NCBI GenBank assembly: GCA_016744355.1
Contig: JADGEN010000002.1
Location: forward strand, 38,043 to 102,042
Direction of reading: 5' to 3'
DNA length: 64,000 bases
Source: Halieaceae bacterium
GTDB taxonomy: Bacteria > Pseudomonadota > Gammaproteobacteria > Pseudomonadales > Halieaceae
Positions 54,530-64,000 of this stretch are shown here, in pieces (position 1 is the first letter of the stretch; every line of letters starts with the position of its first letter). The notes under the pieces were generated by a model. The model worked only from the letters and a program-made list of their open reading frames with translations. It ran no database searches and was not told the DNA's origin. The position numbers and the translations under genes are program-made.

Positions 54530-55497
54530 AGCTGAGGCCATCGTGTACAGCTCACGGTGTGATTTTCGCTGACCAGCTGCGACTGCGGTACGCTCTGTGT
54601 GCAAACGTTGCTGGCGTGGCTACAGCGATTGGAAAATCGACAGCCGGGCGGCAGGTCTCGCAAGCCGGGTACCATCCCTTCAATTATTGGCAAGCGTGAC
54701 TTGGGAGGGGTTTCCAGTCGTGGAATGGACGACAGCAAACCCTGGGTATAAGGATGAGCGGGGTGCTCAAACAAATCGATGACGTTTGCGCTCTCGGCGA
54801 CCTTGCCGGCATACATAACAACCACCTTATTGCAGGTCTCTGCGATAACGCCCAGATCGTGGGTGATCATAATAACCGACATTCCCATTTCGGCCTGCAA
54901 ATCTTTTATCAACTCGAGAATCTGTGCCTGTATGGTGACATCCAGTGCGGTAGTGGGTTCGTCTGCGATTAACAATGCAGGCTTACATACAAGCGCTATA
55001 GCAATAACCACGCGTTGACGCATGCCGCCTGACAGTTGGTGCGGGTATTCCCCCATGCGGATGTCGGGCGAGGGTATGCCCACTCGATCGAGTATTTTGA
55101 CGGCTTCAACTGTGGCCTGCTGTGCGCTGAGTGATTGGTGCAGCATCAGCCCCTCAGTAAGCTGCTTACCGATGCGGTGCACAGGGTTCAGGGCAGTCAT
55201 CGGTTCCTGAAAAATCATACCTATGTCATTGCCGCGTATTGCTTCCATCTCCGGGATGGCTAAGCCAGCCAGATTTTGTCCTTTGAAAAGAACCTCACCG
55301 CTGACAATACGTCCTATGGGCTGTGGAAGAAGGCGCATAATAGACAGTGCCGTCACACTTTTACCGCAGCCTGATTCGCCTACTATGCCCAGGGTGTCAC
55401 CGGGCTCTATACTGAAACTGACCTCATCAAGGGCGCGAACAACACCTTCGTCGGTATCGAATTCAGTGACCAGTTTGTTGACTTCAAGTAGAGACAT
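54526..55497 (-). CDS. peptide ABC transporter ATP-binding protein (OppD/DppD-like)
   Basis: A 323-residue ATPase with Walker A GESGCGKS, signature LSGGMRQR, Walker [13 protein letters not shown] and the OppD-type C-terminal motif [13 protein letters not shown]. Together with the next gene it does the job of a single two-domain ATPase such as E. coli YejF. It lies 13 bp after the binding-protein gene. Confidence 0.95.
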   Translation of the reverse strand: MSLLEVNKLVTEFDTDEGVVRALDEVSFSIEPGDTLGIVGESGCGKSVTALSIMRLLPQPIGRIVSGEVLFKGQNLAGLAIPEMEAIRGNDIGMIFQEPMTALNPVHRIGKQLTEGLMLHQSLSAQQATVEAVKILDRVGIPSPDIRMGEYPHQLSGGMRQRVVIAIALVCKPALLIADEPTTALDVTIQAQILELIKDLQAEMGMSVIMITHDLGVIAETCNKVVVMYAGKVAESANVIDLFEHPAHPYTQGLLSSIPRLETPPKSRLPIIEGMVPGLRDLPPGCRFSNRCSHASNVCTQSVPQSQLVSENHTVSCTRWPQL

Positions 55498-55510
55498 GGG
55501 TGGCTACACC

Positions 55511-57463
55511 TTACTCAGCCCACTGATCGTAGATCGTAATTGAGGTCTCAAACTTTTCGCCGGCTTTTTTTGCGTCCAATGTTTGTTGCTTCGCAGCGGT
55601 ATCGATCCATTCCACGAACAGCTCACCCGGCCCGGAGGCGTGTTTGTAGGAAAACTCTTCAGGATAATGCAGCCAACGCCAGTAACCGAGTCGAAAGAAA
55701 CCCTGATAAAACCCCGGGACGAATGAAGCGTAGTCATGGTGTAACTCGATCATCCTATGGGCCAGTTCTATCATCTCCTGCTTATCTTCAGAAGCCCGGT
55801 ACTGCTCAATGAGTTGGTCCATTTCCGGTATAGCAAAGGACTCCAGATTATTAGTCTGGGTTTTGAGTTTACGCTGCGGATTGATACTGCCGTCTTCGAG
55901 AAAAGCGGTGTCGTAAGCGTTAAAAGAGTGGTAGTGCTCCCAGAAGCGTGGATACATTTCAAGAAAACGGCCAAAAGCAACAAAGGAAATGTCGTGTTTC
56001 TTTTCCTGTGTTTTCTTCCAGCTTGCGGTGCCATCGAGAACCTCTATACGAAATTCCAGGCCTGCCTTGGCAGCCTCCTGCTTTAGAATCGTCAAAACGT
56101 CTTTCATACTGGCGTAGCCGGTAGACAGGGTGAAAGATAGTCGTTCACCCGTGGCATTGATCAAAATACCATCTGGACCTCGCTGGCTGAAGCCGGCCGC
56201 TGCAAAGTATTGCAATGCCTGTTCGATTTCAAATGCCCGACCTTTGAGAGTGGGGTGGGAGAACTCTCCAAATCCATCGTTGGAATCATGCAAACGTGAA
56301 CTGTCGCCGCGGAAAAATTGGTCAATCACAAGCTGCCAATTCGTAGCGTGTGCGATGCCCTGGCGCAGTTCAAGATTGTCCAACAGGGGTCTGGCAGTAT
56401 TGATCCATAGACCAAAAGGTGGGCGAGGGCGCTGGTTGTAAAACACAGCCTTTTTGATGTAACCGGCCTCTACATCCGGGGCGTTATCCGATAGCTTTTC
56501 ATACCAGTATTCGGCAAGACCTAGCCCGAACTGGTCGATATCACCACGTTTGAACGCTTCGAAAGCCTTGGCGGTATCGCGGATCACGTTGAACTGCACC
56601 CTATCCATATTGAATCGATGGCGGTAAAACTTTAGATCTTTCGCCCACCAGTTTTCCAGTCGAGTGAGGGCGATAGAACGGCCTTTGCGAATATCTTCCG
56701 CTTTGATGATATAGGGGCCTGGTGTTGGCTCGAACTGCCACTGGTAGCGATCGCTAAAATCTTCACCCATTTCCTTGTAGTGGTGTCTTGGAATGGGGCG
56801 AACCGACGTGGCGAAGTACGTCATGTCGGGTTTAGCCTGGGGTAGGCTGATAGAAATCATGTGGTCGCTGTAGCGGGTAATATTGGTGAAGCGTGTGCTG
56901 TAGTTACTGTTGTACCAGGGATCTGAAATATAGGGCGACCGATAGAACCAGAACATAAACATATAGTCGTCGGCTGTAATAGGTGTACCGTCCGAATAAG
57001 TGGCGCGTGGATCCAGTTTCATATAAACCGTTTTATTTGGCTTATCCACGGCCCAGGCTTGTGCCAGGCCCGGGTACATTTCTCCTGTTTGTGGGTGTGG
57101 CTTAGCCAGAGTCATGCCAACATCGTCTAGCAAGTAGGCCCTGAAAGAACCGTTGGAATCTGGCCCTGCCGTGCGCAGAGTGCGGGGAAAGTCCTGCATG
57201 CGTCGGTATCGAGCTCCCCCTTTTGTGGCTTTGGGTGAGCCGATCTCTGGTTGTTCTGCACCGTCTTCCCATATCAGGTTTGGCGGTATATCCGTCTCAG
57301 TTTTGAATCCAAAAAAATCGGGATTTGCAGCGTAGAAGGCAGTAACTTCTGTCATGACATCTTTGCTGGGTTCTTGCGACTTCGGTTCACTGGAGTCGCC
57401 GCAACCGGCGAGCAACAGTACAGATAAACAGCCTGCCCAAAAAGTGTTTCTCGATACCTGCAT
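55511..57463 (-). CDS. peptide ABC transporter substrate-binding lipoprotein (YejA-like)
   Basis: A 650-residue family-5 solute-binding protein. The lipobox LLAGC places the lipidated cysteine at residue 21. The binding fold features MKLDPRATYSDGTPITADDYMF, typical of DppA/OppA/YejA. Its length and the neighbouring YejE-like permease favour the YejA branch, which takes up larger peptides such as microcin C. AGGG precedes the ATG. Unlike E. coli, it lies after the two permease genes, not before. Confidence 0.92.
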   Translation of the reverse strand: MQVSRNTFWAGCLSVLLLAGCGDSSEPKSQEPSKDVMTEVTAFYAANPDFFGFKTETDIPPNLIWEDGAEQPEIGSPKATKGGARYRRMQDFPRTLRTAGPDSNGSFRAYLLDDVGMTLAKPHPQTGEMYPGLAQAWAVDKPNKTVYMKLDPRATYSDGTPITADDYMFMFWFYRSPYISDPWYNSNYSTRFTNITRYSDHMISISLPQAKPDMTYFATSVRPIPRHHYKEMGEDFSDRYQWQFEPTPGPYIIKAEDIRKGRSIALTRLENWWAKDLKFYRHRFNMDRVQFNVIRDTAKAFEAFKRGDIDQFGLGLAEYWYEKLSDNAPDVEAGYIKKAVFYNQRPRPPFGLWINTARPLLDNLELRQGIAHATNWQLVIDQFFRGDSSRLHDSNDGFGEFSHPTLKGRAFEIEQALQYFAAAGFSQRGPDGILINATGERLSFTLSTGYASMKDVLTILKQEAAKAGLEFRIEVLDGTASWKKTQEKKHDISFVAFGRFLEMYPRFWEHYHSFNAYDTAFLEDGSINPQRKLKTQTNNLESFAIPEMDQLIEQYRASEDKQEMIELAHRMIELHHDYASFVPGFYQGFFRLGYWRWLHYPEEFSYKHASGPGELFVEWIDTAAKQQTLDAKKAGEKFETSITIYDQWAE

Positions 57464-57484
57464 TACCCTGTCCTCTTTTTCTAT

Positions 57485-58552
57485 TTACTGGTAGATGGAA
57501 AATATTTTTGGATCGAAAGATTCACGTATTGCCTCACCTATGAAAGTGACCAGTGTAAGCAGTGCAACCAATGTGCTGAATGCCGAAATGACGATCCATG
57601 GAGCAGTACGTAAATTGGCGGTACCCTGTTTTAATAATTCACCCAGGCTTGAGGTGGGTACGGGTAGGCCAAAGCCGAGAAAGTCCAATGCTGTAATCGA
57701 AGAGATAGCACCCACAATAGTGAAAGGCATAAAAGTAACTAATGTCGACAAAATATTTGGCATGATATGTCGAAAAATAATTCGAGAGTTTGAGGCGCCG
57801 ATGATGCGAGCAGCCGCAATATAGTCACGAGATTTTTCTTTGTAGGTTTCTGTGCGCATGTAGTAGGTCATGCCCGTCCAGGAAAACAACACCATTACGA
57901 TAAGCAGGATAGCGATGCGCAGTGGCAGAGATACACTGCCCGGGATTACCGAAAATACGATGATCACCATATAAAGAAAGGGAATGTTAGACCATATCTC
58001 GATGATACGCTGGAACACCAGGTCGAATACGCCTCCGAAATATCCCATAGCACAGCCTATGGATATGCCGATGAGATAAACGCTGGCCATAAAAACCAGA
58101 GAGAATAATAGAGCGATACGGGTGCCGTAGAACAACCTTGCCAAAATATCCCGACTCGTTGTGTCAGTGCCCAGGTAATGCTGCATTTCAGTTGAGGGTG
58201 GTAGCGGCGTAAAAATACCGCCGGGTGCGTGGTTTTCATAAGGGTTGTAGGGCACCAATGGCATCAATACCCAGTTGTCTCCCCCTTGAGAGGCGAATTG
58301 GTGCTTTAACTCGCGGTAGTTGGTCTCGTAGGAATAATCCAGGCCGAAGTCTGTGCCCGGGTGAAACGCCGCGTAAGTAGGGAAGTAGAGTTCACCCTCA
58401 AAGCTGACAATCAGTGCCCGGCTATTGACCAGTAATTCACCAAAGATCAACAGTACTAACAGTCCCGCCAGGGCGAGGAAACTATAATAGCCACGTTTGA
58501 TCTGGCGGAAGCGCTGCAGTTTTTTGACTGTCTGGGGGTTAAAGTGAAACAC
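57485..58552 (-). CDS. peptide ABC transporter permease (YejE-like, OppC family)
   Basis: A 355-residue inner membrane permease. Its start FNPQTVKKLQRFRQIKRGYYSF and long periplasmic loop (GELYFPTY, WVLMPLVPYNP) follow the YejE pattern. The EAA loop is DYIAAARIIGASNSRIIFRH. The C-terminal GEAIRESFDP is typical. Start is GTG, 3 bp after the yejB-like stop. Confidence 0.94.
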   Translation of the reverse strand: MFHFNPQTVKKLQRFRQIKRGYYSFLALAGLLVLLIFGELLVNSRALIVSFEGELYFPTYAAFHPGTDFGLDYSYETNYRELKHQFASQGGDNWVLMPLVPYNPYENHAPGGIFTPLPPSTEMQHYLGTDTTSRDILARLFYGTRIALLFSLVFMASVYLIGISIGCAMGYFGGVFDLVFQRIIEIWSNIPFLYMVIIVFSVIPGSVSLPLRIAILLIVMVLFSWTGMTYYMRTETYKEKSRDYIAAARIIGASNSRIIFRHIMPNILSTLVTFMPFTIVGAISSITALDFLGFGLPVPTSSLGELLKQGTANLRTAPWIVISAFSTLVALLTLVTFIGEAIRESFDPKIFSIYQ

Positions 58553-58555
58553 GTG

Positions 58556-59578
58556 CTACTGGAACCTGATGCGTGGATCGACCAAAGCAACCAGAATATC
58601 CGAGATGATGTTACCGATTAGTAACAGCAGGCTGGACAGTAAGATTACACCCATGACTACCGGGTAGTCCCGATCCAGAATAGATGACAGCCCCAACAAG
58701 CCGAAGCCATCGATATCGAAAATTGTTTCAATGAGAAATGACCCGGACACCAGTAGGGTGATGTTTTGTCCGAATGTAGTGGCGATAGGTATCAGCGAAT
58801 TACGCATTGCATGGTGTGTTACCGCACGACGAAAGGATACGCCTTTGGCGATGGCGGTGCGAATGTAATCTGCAGCGAGATTGTCCATAAGGTGGTTTTT
58901 AAGCAGTAGTGTCACCAGGGCAAAACTGCCGACCAGATAGCAGGCCAGAGGCAGGGCGGAGTGCTGTAGCAAGTCCATTATTTGGCCTGCCAAATCTTTT
59001 TCCTCAAAGTTATAACTGACAAAACCACCCATGGGAAACCACTCGAGGCGCACAGAGAACGCCAAAATTAATAGCGACCCAAGCGCATAACCGGGAATGG
59101 CGTAGCCGATAAAAATTAATATAGAGGTAACATTGTCGACGACTGTGCGATGTTTTATGGCTTTGAGTACGCCCAGGGGAATACAGACAATATAGGTGAT
59201 AACCAGCGTCATCAATCCATAATAGAGGGACACGGGAAAGCGTTGTTTGATGACGTCCCACACGGGTTCGTTGTAGCGATATGAATCTCCCAGGTTGCCT
59301 GTAAGCACCTTGCCCACCCAGATGAAATAGCTTTGAACCACCGGTTTATCAAAACCGTAGTAGGCGCGCAGCTTTTGTAGTTGTTCGTCGGAGATGGCCA
59401 TGCTCTGGCCAGACATCTGTGTGCTCACACTTCCGTTTGCACTGGCTTGCTGGGCTTCCATGATCGCCCGTTCCAGGGGGCCACCAGGCACCAGGCGTGT
59501 TATGGCGAACACCAGAAGTGTCACCCCAAATAGGGTCGGAGGTATCAGTAATAAGCGTCTTAGGAAGTAATCGCGCAC
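58556..59578 (-). CDS. peptide ABC transporter permease (YejB-like, OppB family)
   Basis: A 340-residue permease with about six transmembrane helices. N-terminal FLRRLLLIPPTLFGVTLLVF is standard for OppB/YejB. The EAA loop is DYIRTAIAKGVSFRRAVTHH. The end LVALVDPRIRFQ matches the family. GTG start. First gene of the operon order permease-permease-binding protein-ATPase-ATPase. Confidence 0.94.
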   Translation of the reverse strand: MRDYFLRRLLLIPPTLFGVTLLVFAITRLVPGGPLERAIMEAQQASANGSVSTQMSGQSMAISDEQLQKLRAYYGFDKPVVQSYFIWVGKVLTGNLGDSYRYNEPVWDVIKQRFPVSLYYGLMTLVITYIVCIPLGVLKAIKHRTVVDNVTSILIFIGYAIPGYALGSLLILAFSVRLEWFPMGGFVSYNFEEKDLAGQIMDLLQHSALPLACYLVGSFALVTLLLKNHLMDNLAADYIRTAIAKGVSFRRAVTHHAMRNSLIPIATTFGQNITLLVSGSFLIETIFDIDGFGLLGLSSILDRDYPVVMGVILLSSLLLLIGNIISDILVALVDPRIRFQ

Positions 59579-59738
59579 AGCGGACTCAGTTTGCCTAACA
59601 CGCCGCAGAGCTTATCGCGCGCAATATCATTAAGGGCGGCATGTTTCGAATGTCGCGTATGCGCCATTAATAATCCGAGTCAGACATTTGGGCGTAGCCT
59701 TTCTTATAGTTTTGCCTAAGTATACGTACAGCGGTGTT

Positions 59739-60809
59739 TCACAGTCCACTCTTGGTTTGTATGATTTCATCCGACCCGGCGGGCAGTGAAAAGGCGGTGC
59801 CATCCACACCAATTGTGTAATCACTGTAGATCTTATCAGCGCCGTTGAGGAACAGGATGTCCTGGCCGGGGAAAACCAATGGCGGGACGATGTGGTAGTA
59901 CAGCAGGTGACCTACATCGGCGTCCCGGGCGATTTCAGCCGCTTCGACAGGGCTGGTGTGATAATCCAATACATCATGGGTAACTTTGGCCATTACCTGA
60001 TTTCCGGCTGTTCTTGCGGCTTCGCTCATCATCATCAAAAGATTTGGCGCTAGCGCTTCATGCACCAGAAGATCAACCCCTTGCGCAAATTTTTCTACAT
60101 TAGCTAGCTTGACGGTGTCTCCACTTATTAGCAGAGAACGACCCTTGTAGGTAAAACGATATCCGACAGCTGGTTTGATAGGGAAGTGATCAACGGCCAG
60201 TGCTTCGACTCTCAGGTCGCCATCGTCTATTAGCGTCTGGAGTTCGCCTAGCGCCGGCTGTGGAAATGGGTTGGCTATCATACCTGTGCCACTTAGCGGG
60301 GCAACGCTATTGCCGTGATGGGCGTTTCGATAGCCGGCATCAAGTGTGTAAGCCGTATTGAAGCCATCGACTACACGCTGTACACCCTCTGGACCATACA
60401 CAGGTAGAGGCGCGGTATTGGCGGTACTTACCCAGCGAACCATCGCCAGTTCGCCCAGGCCATCGATATGGTCAGAGTGGAAATGAGTCAGCAGCACCGC
60501 TTCAATGCGCCCCGATGGGTAGCCCATTCTGCCCAGGTTTCGTACGCCGTCAGTTCCAGCGTCTACGATAAAAACCCTCTGGCCAGCGACAACAGCAACA
60601 CAGGGTCCTGAGGCTTTGGGTGCCGGCATGGGGCCGCCTGCGCCGCACAGTGCGAGATGCAGACCGTCCTCCAGCTTTGCGACCGCATCAGTTGCCATGC
60701 GCTTCTCCAGCCCCTTGGCCATGATACGTTCGACGATGACAGATCTCTGGCTGAAAACTACAGTGCCAAGCAGGGCAAGGATTGCTAATGCGATAAGTGT
60801 TTTTTTCAT
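59739..60809 (-). CDS. exported metallo-beta-lactamase-fold hydrolase
   Basis: A 356-residue MBL-fold protein from the ATG at 60809, preceded by AGGGAG at good spacing; a longer frame from 60866 lacks support. A signal peptide or anchor (MKKTLIALAILALLGTVVF) precedes the fold. The zinc-binding signature LLTHFHSDHIDGLGE lies near residue 113, and VHEAL and YHTSPVEAAEIARDA follow later. It resembles RNase Z- or AtsA-like arylsulfatase/hydrolase MBL proteins, but the substrate is unknown. Confidence 0.88.
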   Translation of the reverse strand: MKKTLIALAILALLGTVVFSQRSVIVERIMAKGLEKRMATDAVAKLEDGLHLALCGAGGPMPAPKASGPCVAVVAGQRVFIVDAGTDGVRNLGRMGYPSGRIEAVLLTHFHSDHIDGLGELAMVRWVSTANTAPLPVYGPEGVQRVVDGFNTAYTLDAGYRNAHHGNSVAPLSGTGMIANPFPQPALGELQTLIDDGDLRVEALAVDHFPIKPAVGYRFTYKGRSLLISGDTVKLANVEKFAQGVDLLVHEALAPNLLMMMSEAARTAGNQVMAKVTHDVLDYHTSPVEAAEIARDADVGHLLYYHIVPPLVFPGQDILFLNGADKIYSDYTIGVDGTAFSLPAGSDEIIQTKSGL

Positions 60810-60919
60810 GATGCTGGCTCCCTGTCTAAGCGGGATATATTTACATACTGGCACTGTTAATGGCAATTAATGCGCGGTTTTTAGAGGGCGTGCATTTCGC
60901 GATCTGATATCCTGTACAA

Positions 60920-62128
60920 ATGACACGCTTTGTTTTTTCATTTATTTCTATGCCGAAGATTACTAGCAACAGCAATCGCCGGGAAATGCTATTCCTGACC
61001 CTGTTATGCCTGAGTTTCACGGCAAGCGCAGAAAGTCCGCAGTGGAAATATACGGACGGCGGTTTGTCTTTGAAAAACGATGACACTGGCAGCTACCTTA
61101 CACTGGGACTTCGCATGCAGGCCCGCTATAGCTCTATTGAAGAGGAGCCCCGGGGACTGGAGGACTTCGCCGAGGTTCTTAAATCGGGAAGTGATATTAA
61201 TCGACTGCGTTATAAAGTATGGGCCGGGGTCAAACACGATTTTACCTTCTATCACGAATATGATCTGCGCGATTCTAGGCTATTGGATCTTCGCACTACA
61301 TGGATTTCACAGCCCAGCTTCAAGCTTCGACTGGGGCAGTGGAAGCCCGAATATAACCGCGAACGTATAGATTCCTCTGGCAAGCAGCAGTTCTCAGAGC
61401 GCTCCATCGCCACTTACTGGTTCACCATAGACAGGCAGTGGGGGGCTATGGCATCGGGCCGCGTTAGCCCGGGTGGTCAGATGGATTCTTCATGGTGGGC
61501 CGGAGTTTTAGGGGGGAATGGCCGTAGTCAGGAAAGCGATGGCGGTCGCCCTATGGGGCTAGCGCGCTGGCAATGGAACTACTCAGGGGAAGTTTTGCCT
61601 TTCTCACAAAGCGCCCTGAAGCGTTATGTTGTTCCCCGTGGATCCTTTGCGCTGGCAGTGGTCTCTAATGATAGCAAATATACACGTTATTCCAGCGACG
61701 GCGGCGGGCAGTTGCCGGGGTATTCCGAGGGCGAGGATAATCAGTATCGTATTATGCAGGGCATGCAGGAGTGGGCGTGGCAAGGCGGCGGACTGAGTTT
61801 CCAACAAGAACTTCACTGCAAATCTGTGCGCGATCGACTCTATGGTGGAACCCGTAATCTAGTAGGTGGATATGCGCAGATGGGCTGGTTTCCCGCCCAG
61901 CGTTGGCATTCGATTTCACCGAAGTTGGAGTTTGCGCTTCGAGCTGCCTATGTAAGCCCCGACGATGAGTTCAATTCGAAAAATGGTGAATTTACTCTGG
62001 GTGGGAACTGGTTTTTTTACGGACACCGCAACAAGCTGACTGTAGACATGTCCTATCTGACTATCGAAGAGCAGGGCGTAGATAAATCGGATAGCCGGTT
62101 TCGCGTACAATGGGATATTTCACTTTAA
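60920..62128 (+). CDS. phosphate-selective porin O/P-type outer membrane protein
   Basis: A 402-residue (from the first ATG) beta-barrel protein. Motifs of the OprO/OprP family include RLRYKVWAGVKHDFTFYHEYD and FKLRLGQWKPEYNRERIDSS, followed by alternating strands. The signal peptide (MLFLTLLCLSFTASA) suggests the true start may be an internal ATG at 60950 or 60986; none of the three has a strong ribosome binding site. Selectivity for phosphate is the family name only and cannot be confirmed here. Confidence 0.85.
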   Translation: MTRFVFSFISMPKITSNSNRREMLFLTLLCLSFTASAESPQWKYTDGGLSLKNDDTGSYLTLGLRMQARYSSIEEEPRGLEDFAEVLKSGSDINRLRYKVWAGVKHDFTFYHEYDLRDSRLLDLRTTWISQPSFKLRLGQWKPEYNRERIDSSGKQQFSERSIATYWFTIDRQWGAMASGRVSPGGQMDSSWWAGVLGGNGRSQESDGGRPMGLARWQWNYSGEVLPFSQSALKRYVVPRGSFALAVVSNDSKYTRYSSDGGGQLPGYSEGEDNQYRIMQGMQEWAWQGGGLSFQQELHCKSVRDRLYGGTRNLVGGYAQMGWFPAQRWHSISPKLEFALRAAYVSPDDEFNSKNGEFTLGGNWFFYGHRNKLTVDMSYLTIEEQGVDKSDSRFRVQWDISL

Positions 62129-62154
62129 GCTGTTTATGCCGAGACATTATCACC

Positions 62155-63873
62155 TTAGAATACCTTTTTAGCTGAGATTAGAAACTGAACGTCATCGACG
62201 TACTGGTCTTTAACCAGCGGAAAAGCGAGATCTATATGAACTACGCTGCCTTTTTGTGTGCGGCTGGAATTGAAACGTAGGCCCAGGCCCATATTGGCTA
62301 ATGTGTCGCCATTCGAACCGTTGTCCCGATTCCTGAACCAGGCGCGACCCGCATCGAAGAACACAGCGCCTCCAACTCGCACCAGCCTAAACGGGTGCCA
62401 GTCTGAGTAGTATCTTTGTTCCATATTGAAAACGAAGGAGCGATCACCAATCTGATAGTTGCGGTCATAGCCCCTCAGGCCATTTTCTCCGCCCAGAACT
62501 AATTGCTTGTCTGTTGTGAGTCCGTCCGTATAGTCGACTCGCAGCTGCCCAAATAGCGCCCATTTTTCTGATTGTTTCATGTGATAACGTGTGTTTGCGC
62601 TCCACCACAGGTTCTCAAATTCCTCTTCTTCAAAGCTGTAGTATCCGGTTAACGTCGTGCTGGCCAGCCACAAGTGCTCGGGTAGCGCTAGCAACGTATT
62701 GGAGTACTGCGCGTTCATCACTAACTGATCCTGGCTAGCACCTAAGCTTTCATCCGACCAGCCAAGAGTCCACTCGTAGCTTTCACCGACGTATAAGTCT
62801 TCCGTCCGGCCGAGATAATTGATGTTTTTGACTTTGCTGTACTTATCCTCTGTGGATTGATAGCCAATAAATGGATAGGAATAGTCCCGGCTGGGCGGGA
62901 GTTGCAACGGAGGAATGTTGGAGTCGCTGTAATCGAAGCTATTCTGTTCGCGATGGTAGCCGAATAATAAGCGTTCAACGCGGTGCTGTTCGCGTGCATC
63001 CAGTGCTGTGCCGCCGAACACCCGAATATGTTCTCCCTCGTGATCAAATTCTGCAAATTCCTCTCCGCGAAACCAGTTCTTCTCCTCCAGTTCATACTGC
63101 TGAAGATACAGCCCTGCAGAATATTTCTCATAGACCGAGAAAAAAGGGCGGACAAGCAAGAGGTTCCTGTCATAACCATCGTCGTTTTCGTTAAACCCCA
63201 GGTGCATTTTCCAGCGACTGCCCAGTACGGCGGGATCATCGTAGATGAACAATACCCCGGAGCGCTCTTCATTTCCCACGGCCTTCAGAGCGACCTCTTT
63301 ACCGCTTCCGAGGAAATTGCGCTCACTCACACCCAGGGCATAGCTGTTTTCTCCGCCACTGCGGGAAAAAGAAATGGCGGGAGAAAAAGTCCAGGTGTCC
63401 CGGGTTATAACTTCTATATCAACAACCTTGCCACATACCCGCCAGGGCCTGACGGTAGCGTCATAAATAAATTGAAGTTGGCGCAGAATACGTTCGGATT
63501 CGTCTAGTCTCGCGAGATTATATTCATCGCCCTCGGTTACCAATAACTGACTAAAAACAACAGATTCACGAGTGGTGGGGTGGAACTTGTTTGCCAGCCG
63601 ATATAGCCACTTATCTTCAGCGGGGTCTTGCAAATCAAAAACTGATAGTCTGCGCAGGCGAATACTTCCAATGATCGATCCGGCGGGAATGTCCTTGGTC
63701 AGGGCGTCGTGTTCAAGAGAGTGAGTAAATTGAAACTCATCGGAATGGGTCCGTACGCTTGCCTGGCTACAAATCGGGAGTTCATTTTCAGCCAACGCCT
63801 GTGAAAAGGGCAGGCCGCAGATAAGAAAAACAGCAAGAACAGCCACAATAAGCTGTGCAGTGGTGGTGTTCAT
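62155..63873 (-). CDS. Omp85/BamA-type surface antigen outer membrane protein
   Basis: A 572-residue protein with a signal peptide (to about residue 28), a POTRA-like region near 90-160 (SQLLVTEGDEYNLARLDESE), and a C-terminal barrel. The barrel holds the conserved GENGLRGYDRNYQIGD near 455 and ends with a terminal phenylalanine, the outer membrane insertion signature. Smaller than BamA or TamA, it is closer to single-POTRA Omp85 proteins of unknown role. Convergent with the porin gene. Confidence 0.85.
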   Translation of the reverse strand: MNTTTAQLIVAVLAVFLICGLPFSQALAENELPICSQASVRTHSDEFQFTHSLEHDALTKDIPAGSIIGSIRLRRLSVFDLQDPAEDKWLYRLANKFHPTTRESVVFSQLLVTEGDEYNLARLDESERILRQLQFIYDATVRPWRVCGKVVDIEVITRDTWTFSPAISFSRSGGENSYALGVSERNFLGSGKEVALKAVGNEERSGVLFIYDDPAVLGSRWKMHLGFNENDDGYDRNLLLVRPFFSVYEKYSAGLYLQQYELEEKNWFRGEEFAEFDHEGEHIRVFGGTALDAREQHRVERLLFGYHREQNSFDYSDSNIPPLQLPPSRDYSYPFIGYQSTEDKYSKVKNINYLGRTEDLYVGESYEWTLGWSDESLGASQDQLVMNAQYSNTLLALPEHLWLASTTLTGYYSFEEEEFENLWWSANTRYHMKQSEKWALFGQLRVDYTDGLTTDKQLVLGGENGLRGYDRNYQIGDRSFVFNMEQRYYSDWHPFRLVRVGGAVFFDAGRAWFRNRDNGSNGDTLANMGLGLRFNSSRTQKGSVVHIDLAFPLVKDQYVDDVQFLISAKKVF

Positions 63874-63931
63874 TTCAGGTGCTTACTGATCTTTCGACGG
63901 CTGAGCCCATGCTGTCCTCGTTTTGGTAAAA

Positions 63932-63949
63932 TATGCTTTTTCTAGCATA
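63932..63949. promoter_or_regulatory. short inverted repeat upstream of the Omp85 gene
   Basis: TATGCT (63932-63937) and AGCATA (63944-63949) form a 6-bp inverted repeat with a 6-base spacer. It could be an operator for the minus-strand gene or for a gene beyond the window end. Weak evidence. Confidence 0.25.
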
Positions 63950-64000
63950 CGGAATACTCTCATGAATATAAGCATTATTCTTGAGAAATAACTGTTTATC

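Noticed and set aside
62983..63507. 174-codon open frame antisense to the Omp85 gene
   Set aside because: Opposite a clear outer membrane protein gene, with no export signal or family match.
63961..63990. Nine-codon open frame starting ATG near the window end
   Set aside because: Too short and without a ribosome binding site; more likely a leader region of a gene beyond the window or chance.

Overview
This 64 kb stretch looks like the chromosome of a marine gammaproteobacterium related to the pseudomonads, most likely in or near the Cellvibrionales (Halieaceae or Spongiibacteraceae type). That placement is inferred from gene order and protein character, not from a database search. The run leuC-leuD-asd-fimV-truA-trpF-trpB-trpA-accD-folC-dedD-cvpA-purF-metZ and the block ppiB/glnS-cysS/folD-tRNAs are typical of this group. 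Nearly all coding sequence is intact. I see no insertion sequence, prophage or CRISPR array.

Layout. 1-12.1 kb: a small cupin, an acyl-CoA ligase convergent with pyruvate phosphate dikinase, an LLM-type flavin oxidoreductase, a secreted protein with a lipoprotein of unknown function, an XRE regulator with a histone-like tail joined to rlmKL, then a 440-bp gene-free interval with a DnaA-box cluster, followed by a flavodoxin-like protein and a thioesterase. 12.1-28.7 kb: the biosynthetic core, covering leucine (leuC, leuD, but no leuB), aspartate semialdehyde, the polar hub protein FimV, tRNA pseudouridylation, late tryptophan synthesis, fatty acid and folate synthesis, cell division (SPOR), purine and methionine synthesis. 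Most genes overlap or nearly touch, so they are probably co-transcribed in blocks. 28.7-32.7 kb: MoxR ATPase, DUF58 protein and transglutaminase, a standard three-gene set.

32.7-44.3 kb: a YiaW/YiaV-like membrane pair, a single-pass unknown protein, a cupin, aconitase B with a textbook terminator, a DUF1289 protein coupled to miaE, ppiB, glnS, cysS, a GC-rich tandem repeat and folD. 44.5-45.0 kb: tRNA-Pro(UGG), tRNA-His(GUG) and tRNA-Arg(UCU). 45-64 kb is more accessory: an MDR oxidoreductase, a membrane-anchored amidohydrolase, a GlxA-type regulator, an exported M18 aminopeptidase, a large membrane-anchored beta-propeller protein preceded by a newly noticed 51-residue secreted peptide gene, a five-gene Yej-like peptide ABC importer, an exported metallo-beta-lactamase-fold hydrolase, a phosphate-selective-type porin and an Omp85-type outer membrane protein. 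Much of this last part fits uptake and breakdown of peptides and related nutrients.

The best candidates for something new are the DnaA-box/AT-rich/10-bp-repeat cluster at 10.87-11.07 kb, the translationally coupled small peptide and beta-propeller pair at 50.5-53.3 kb, and the exported M18 aminopeptidase. I did not find a clear new defence or mobile system.
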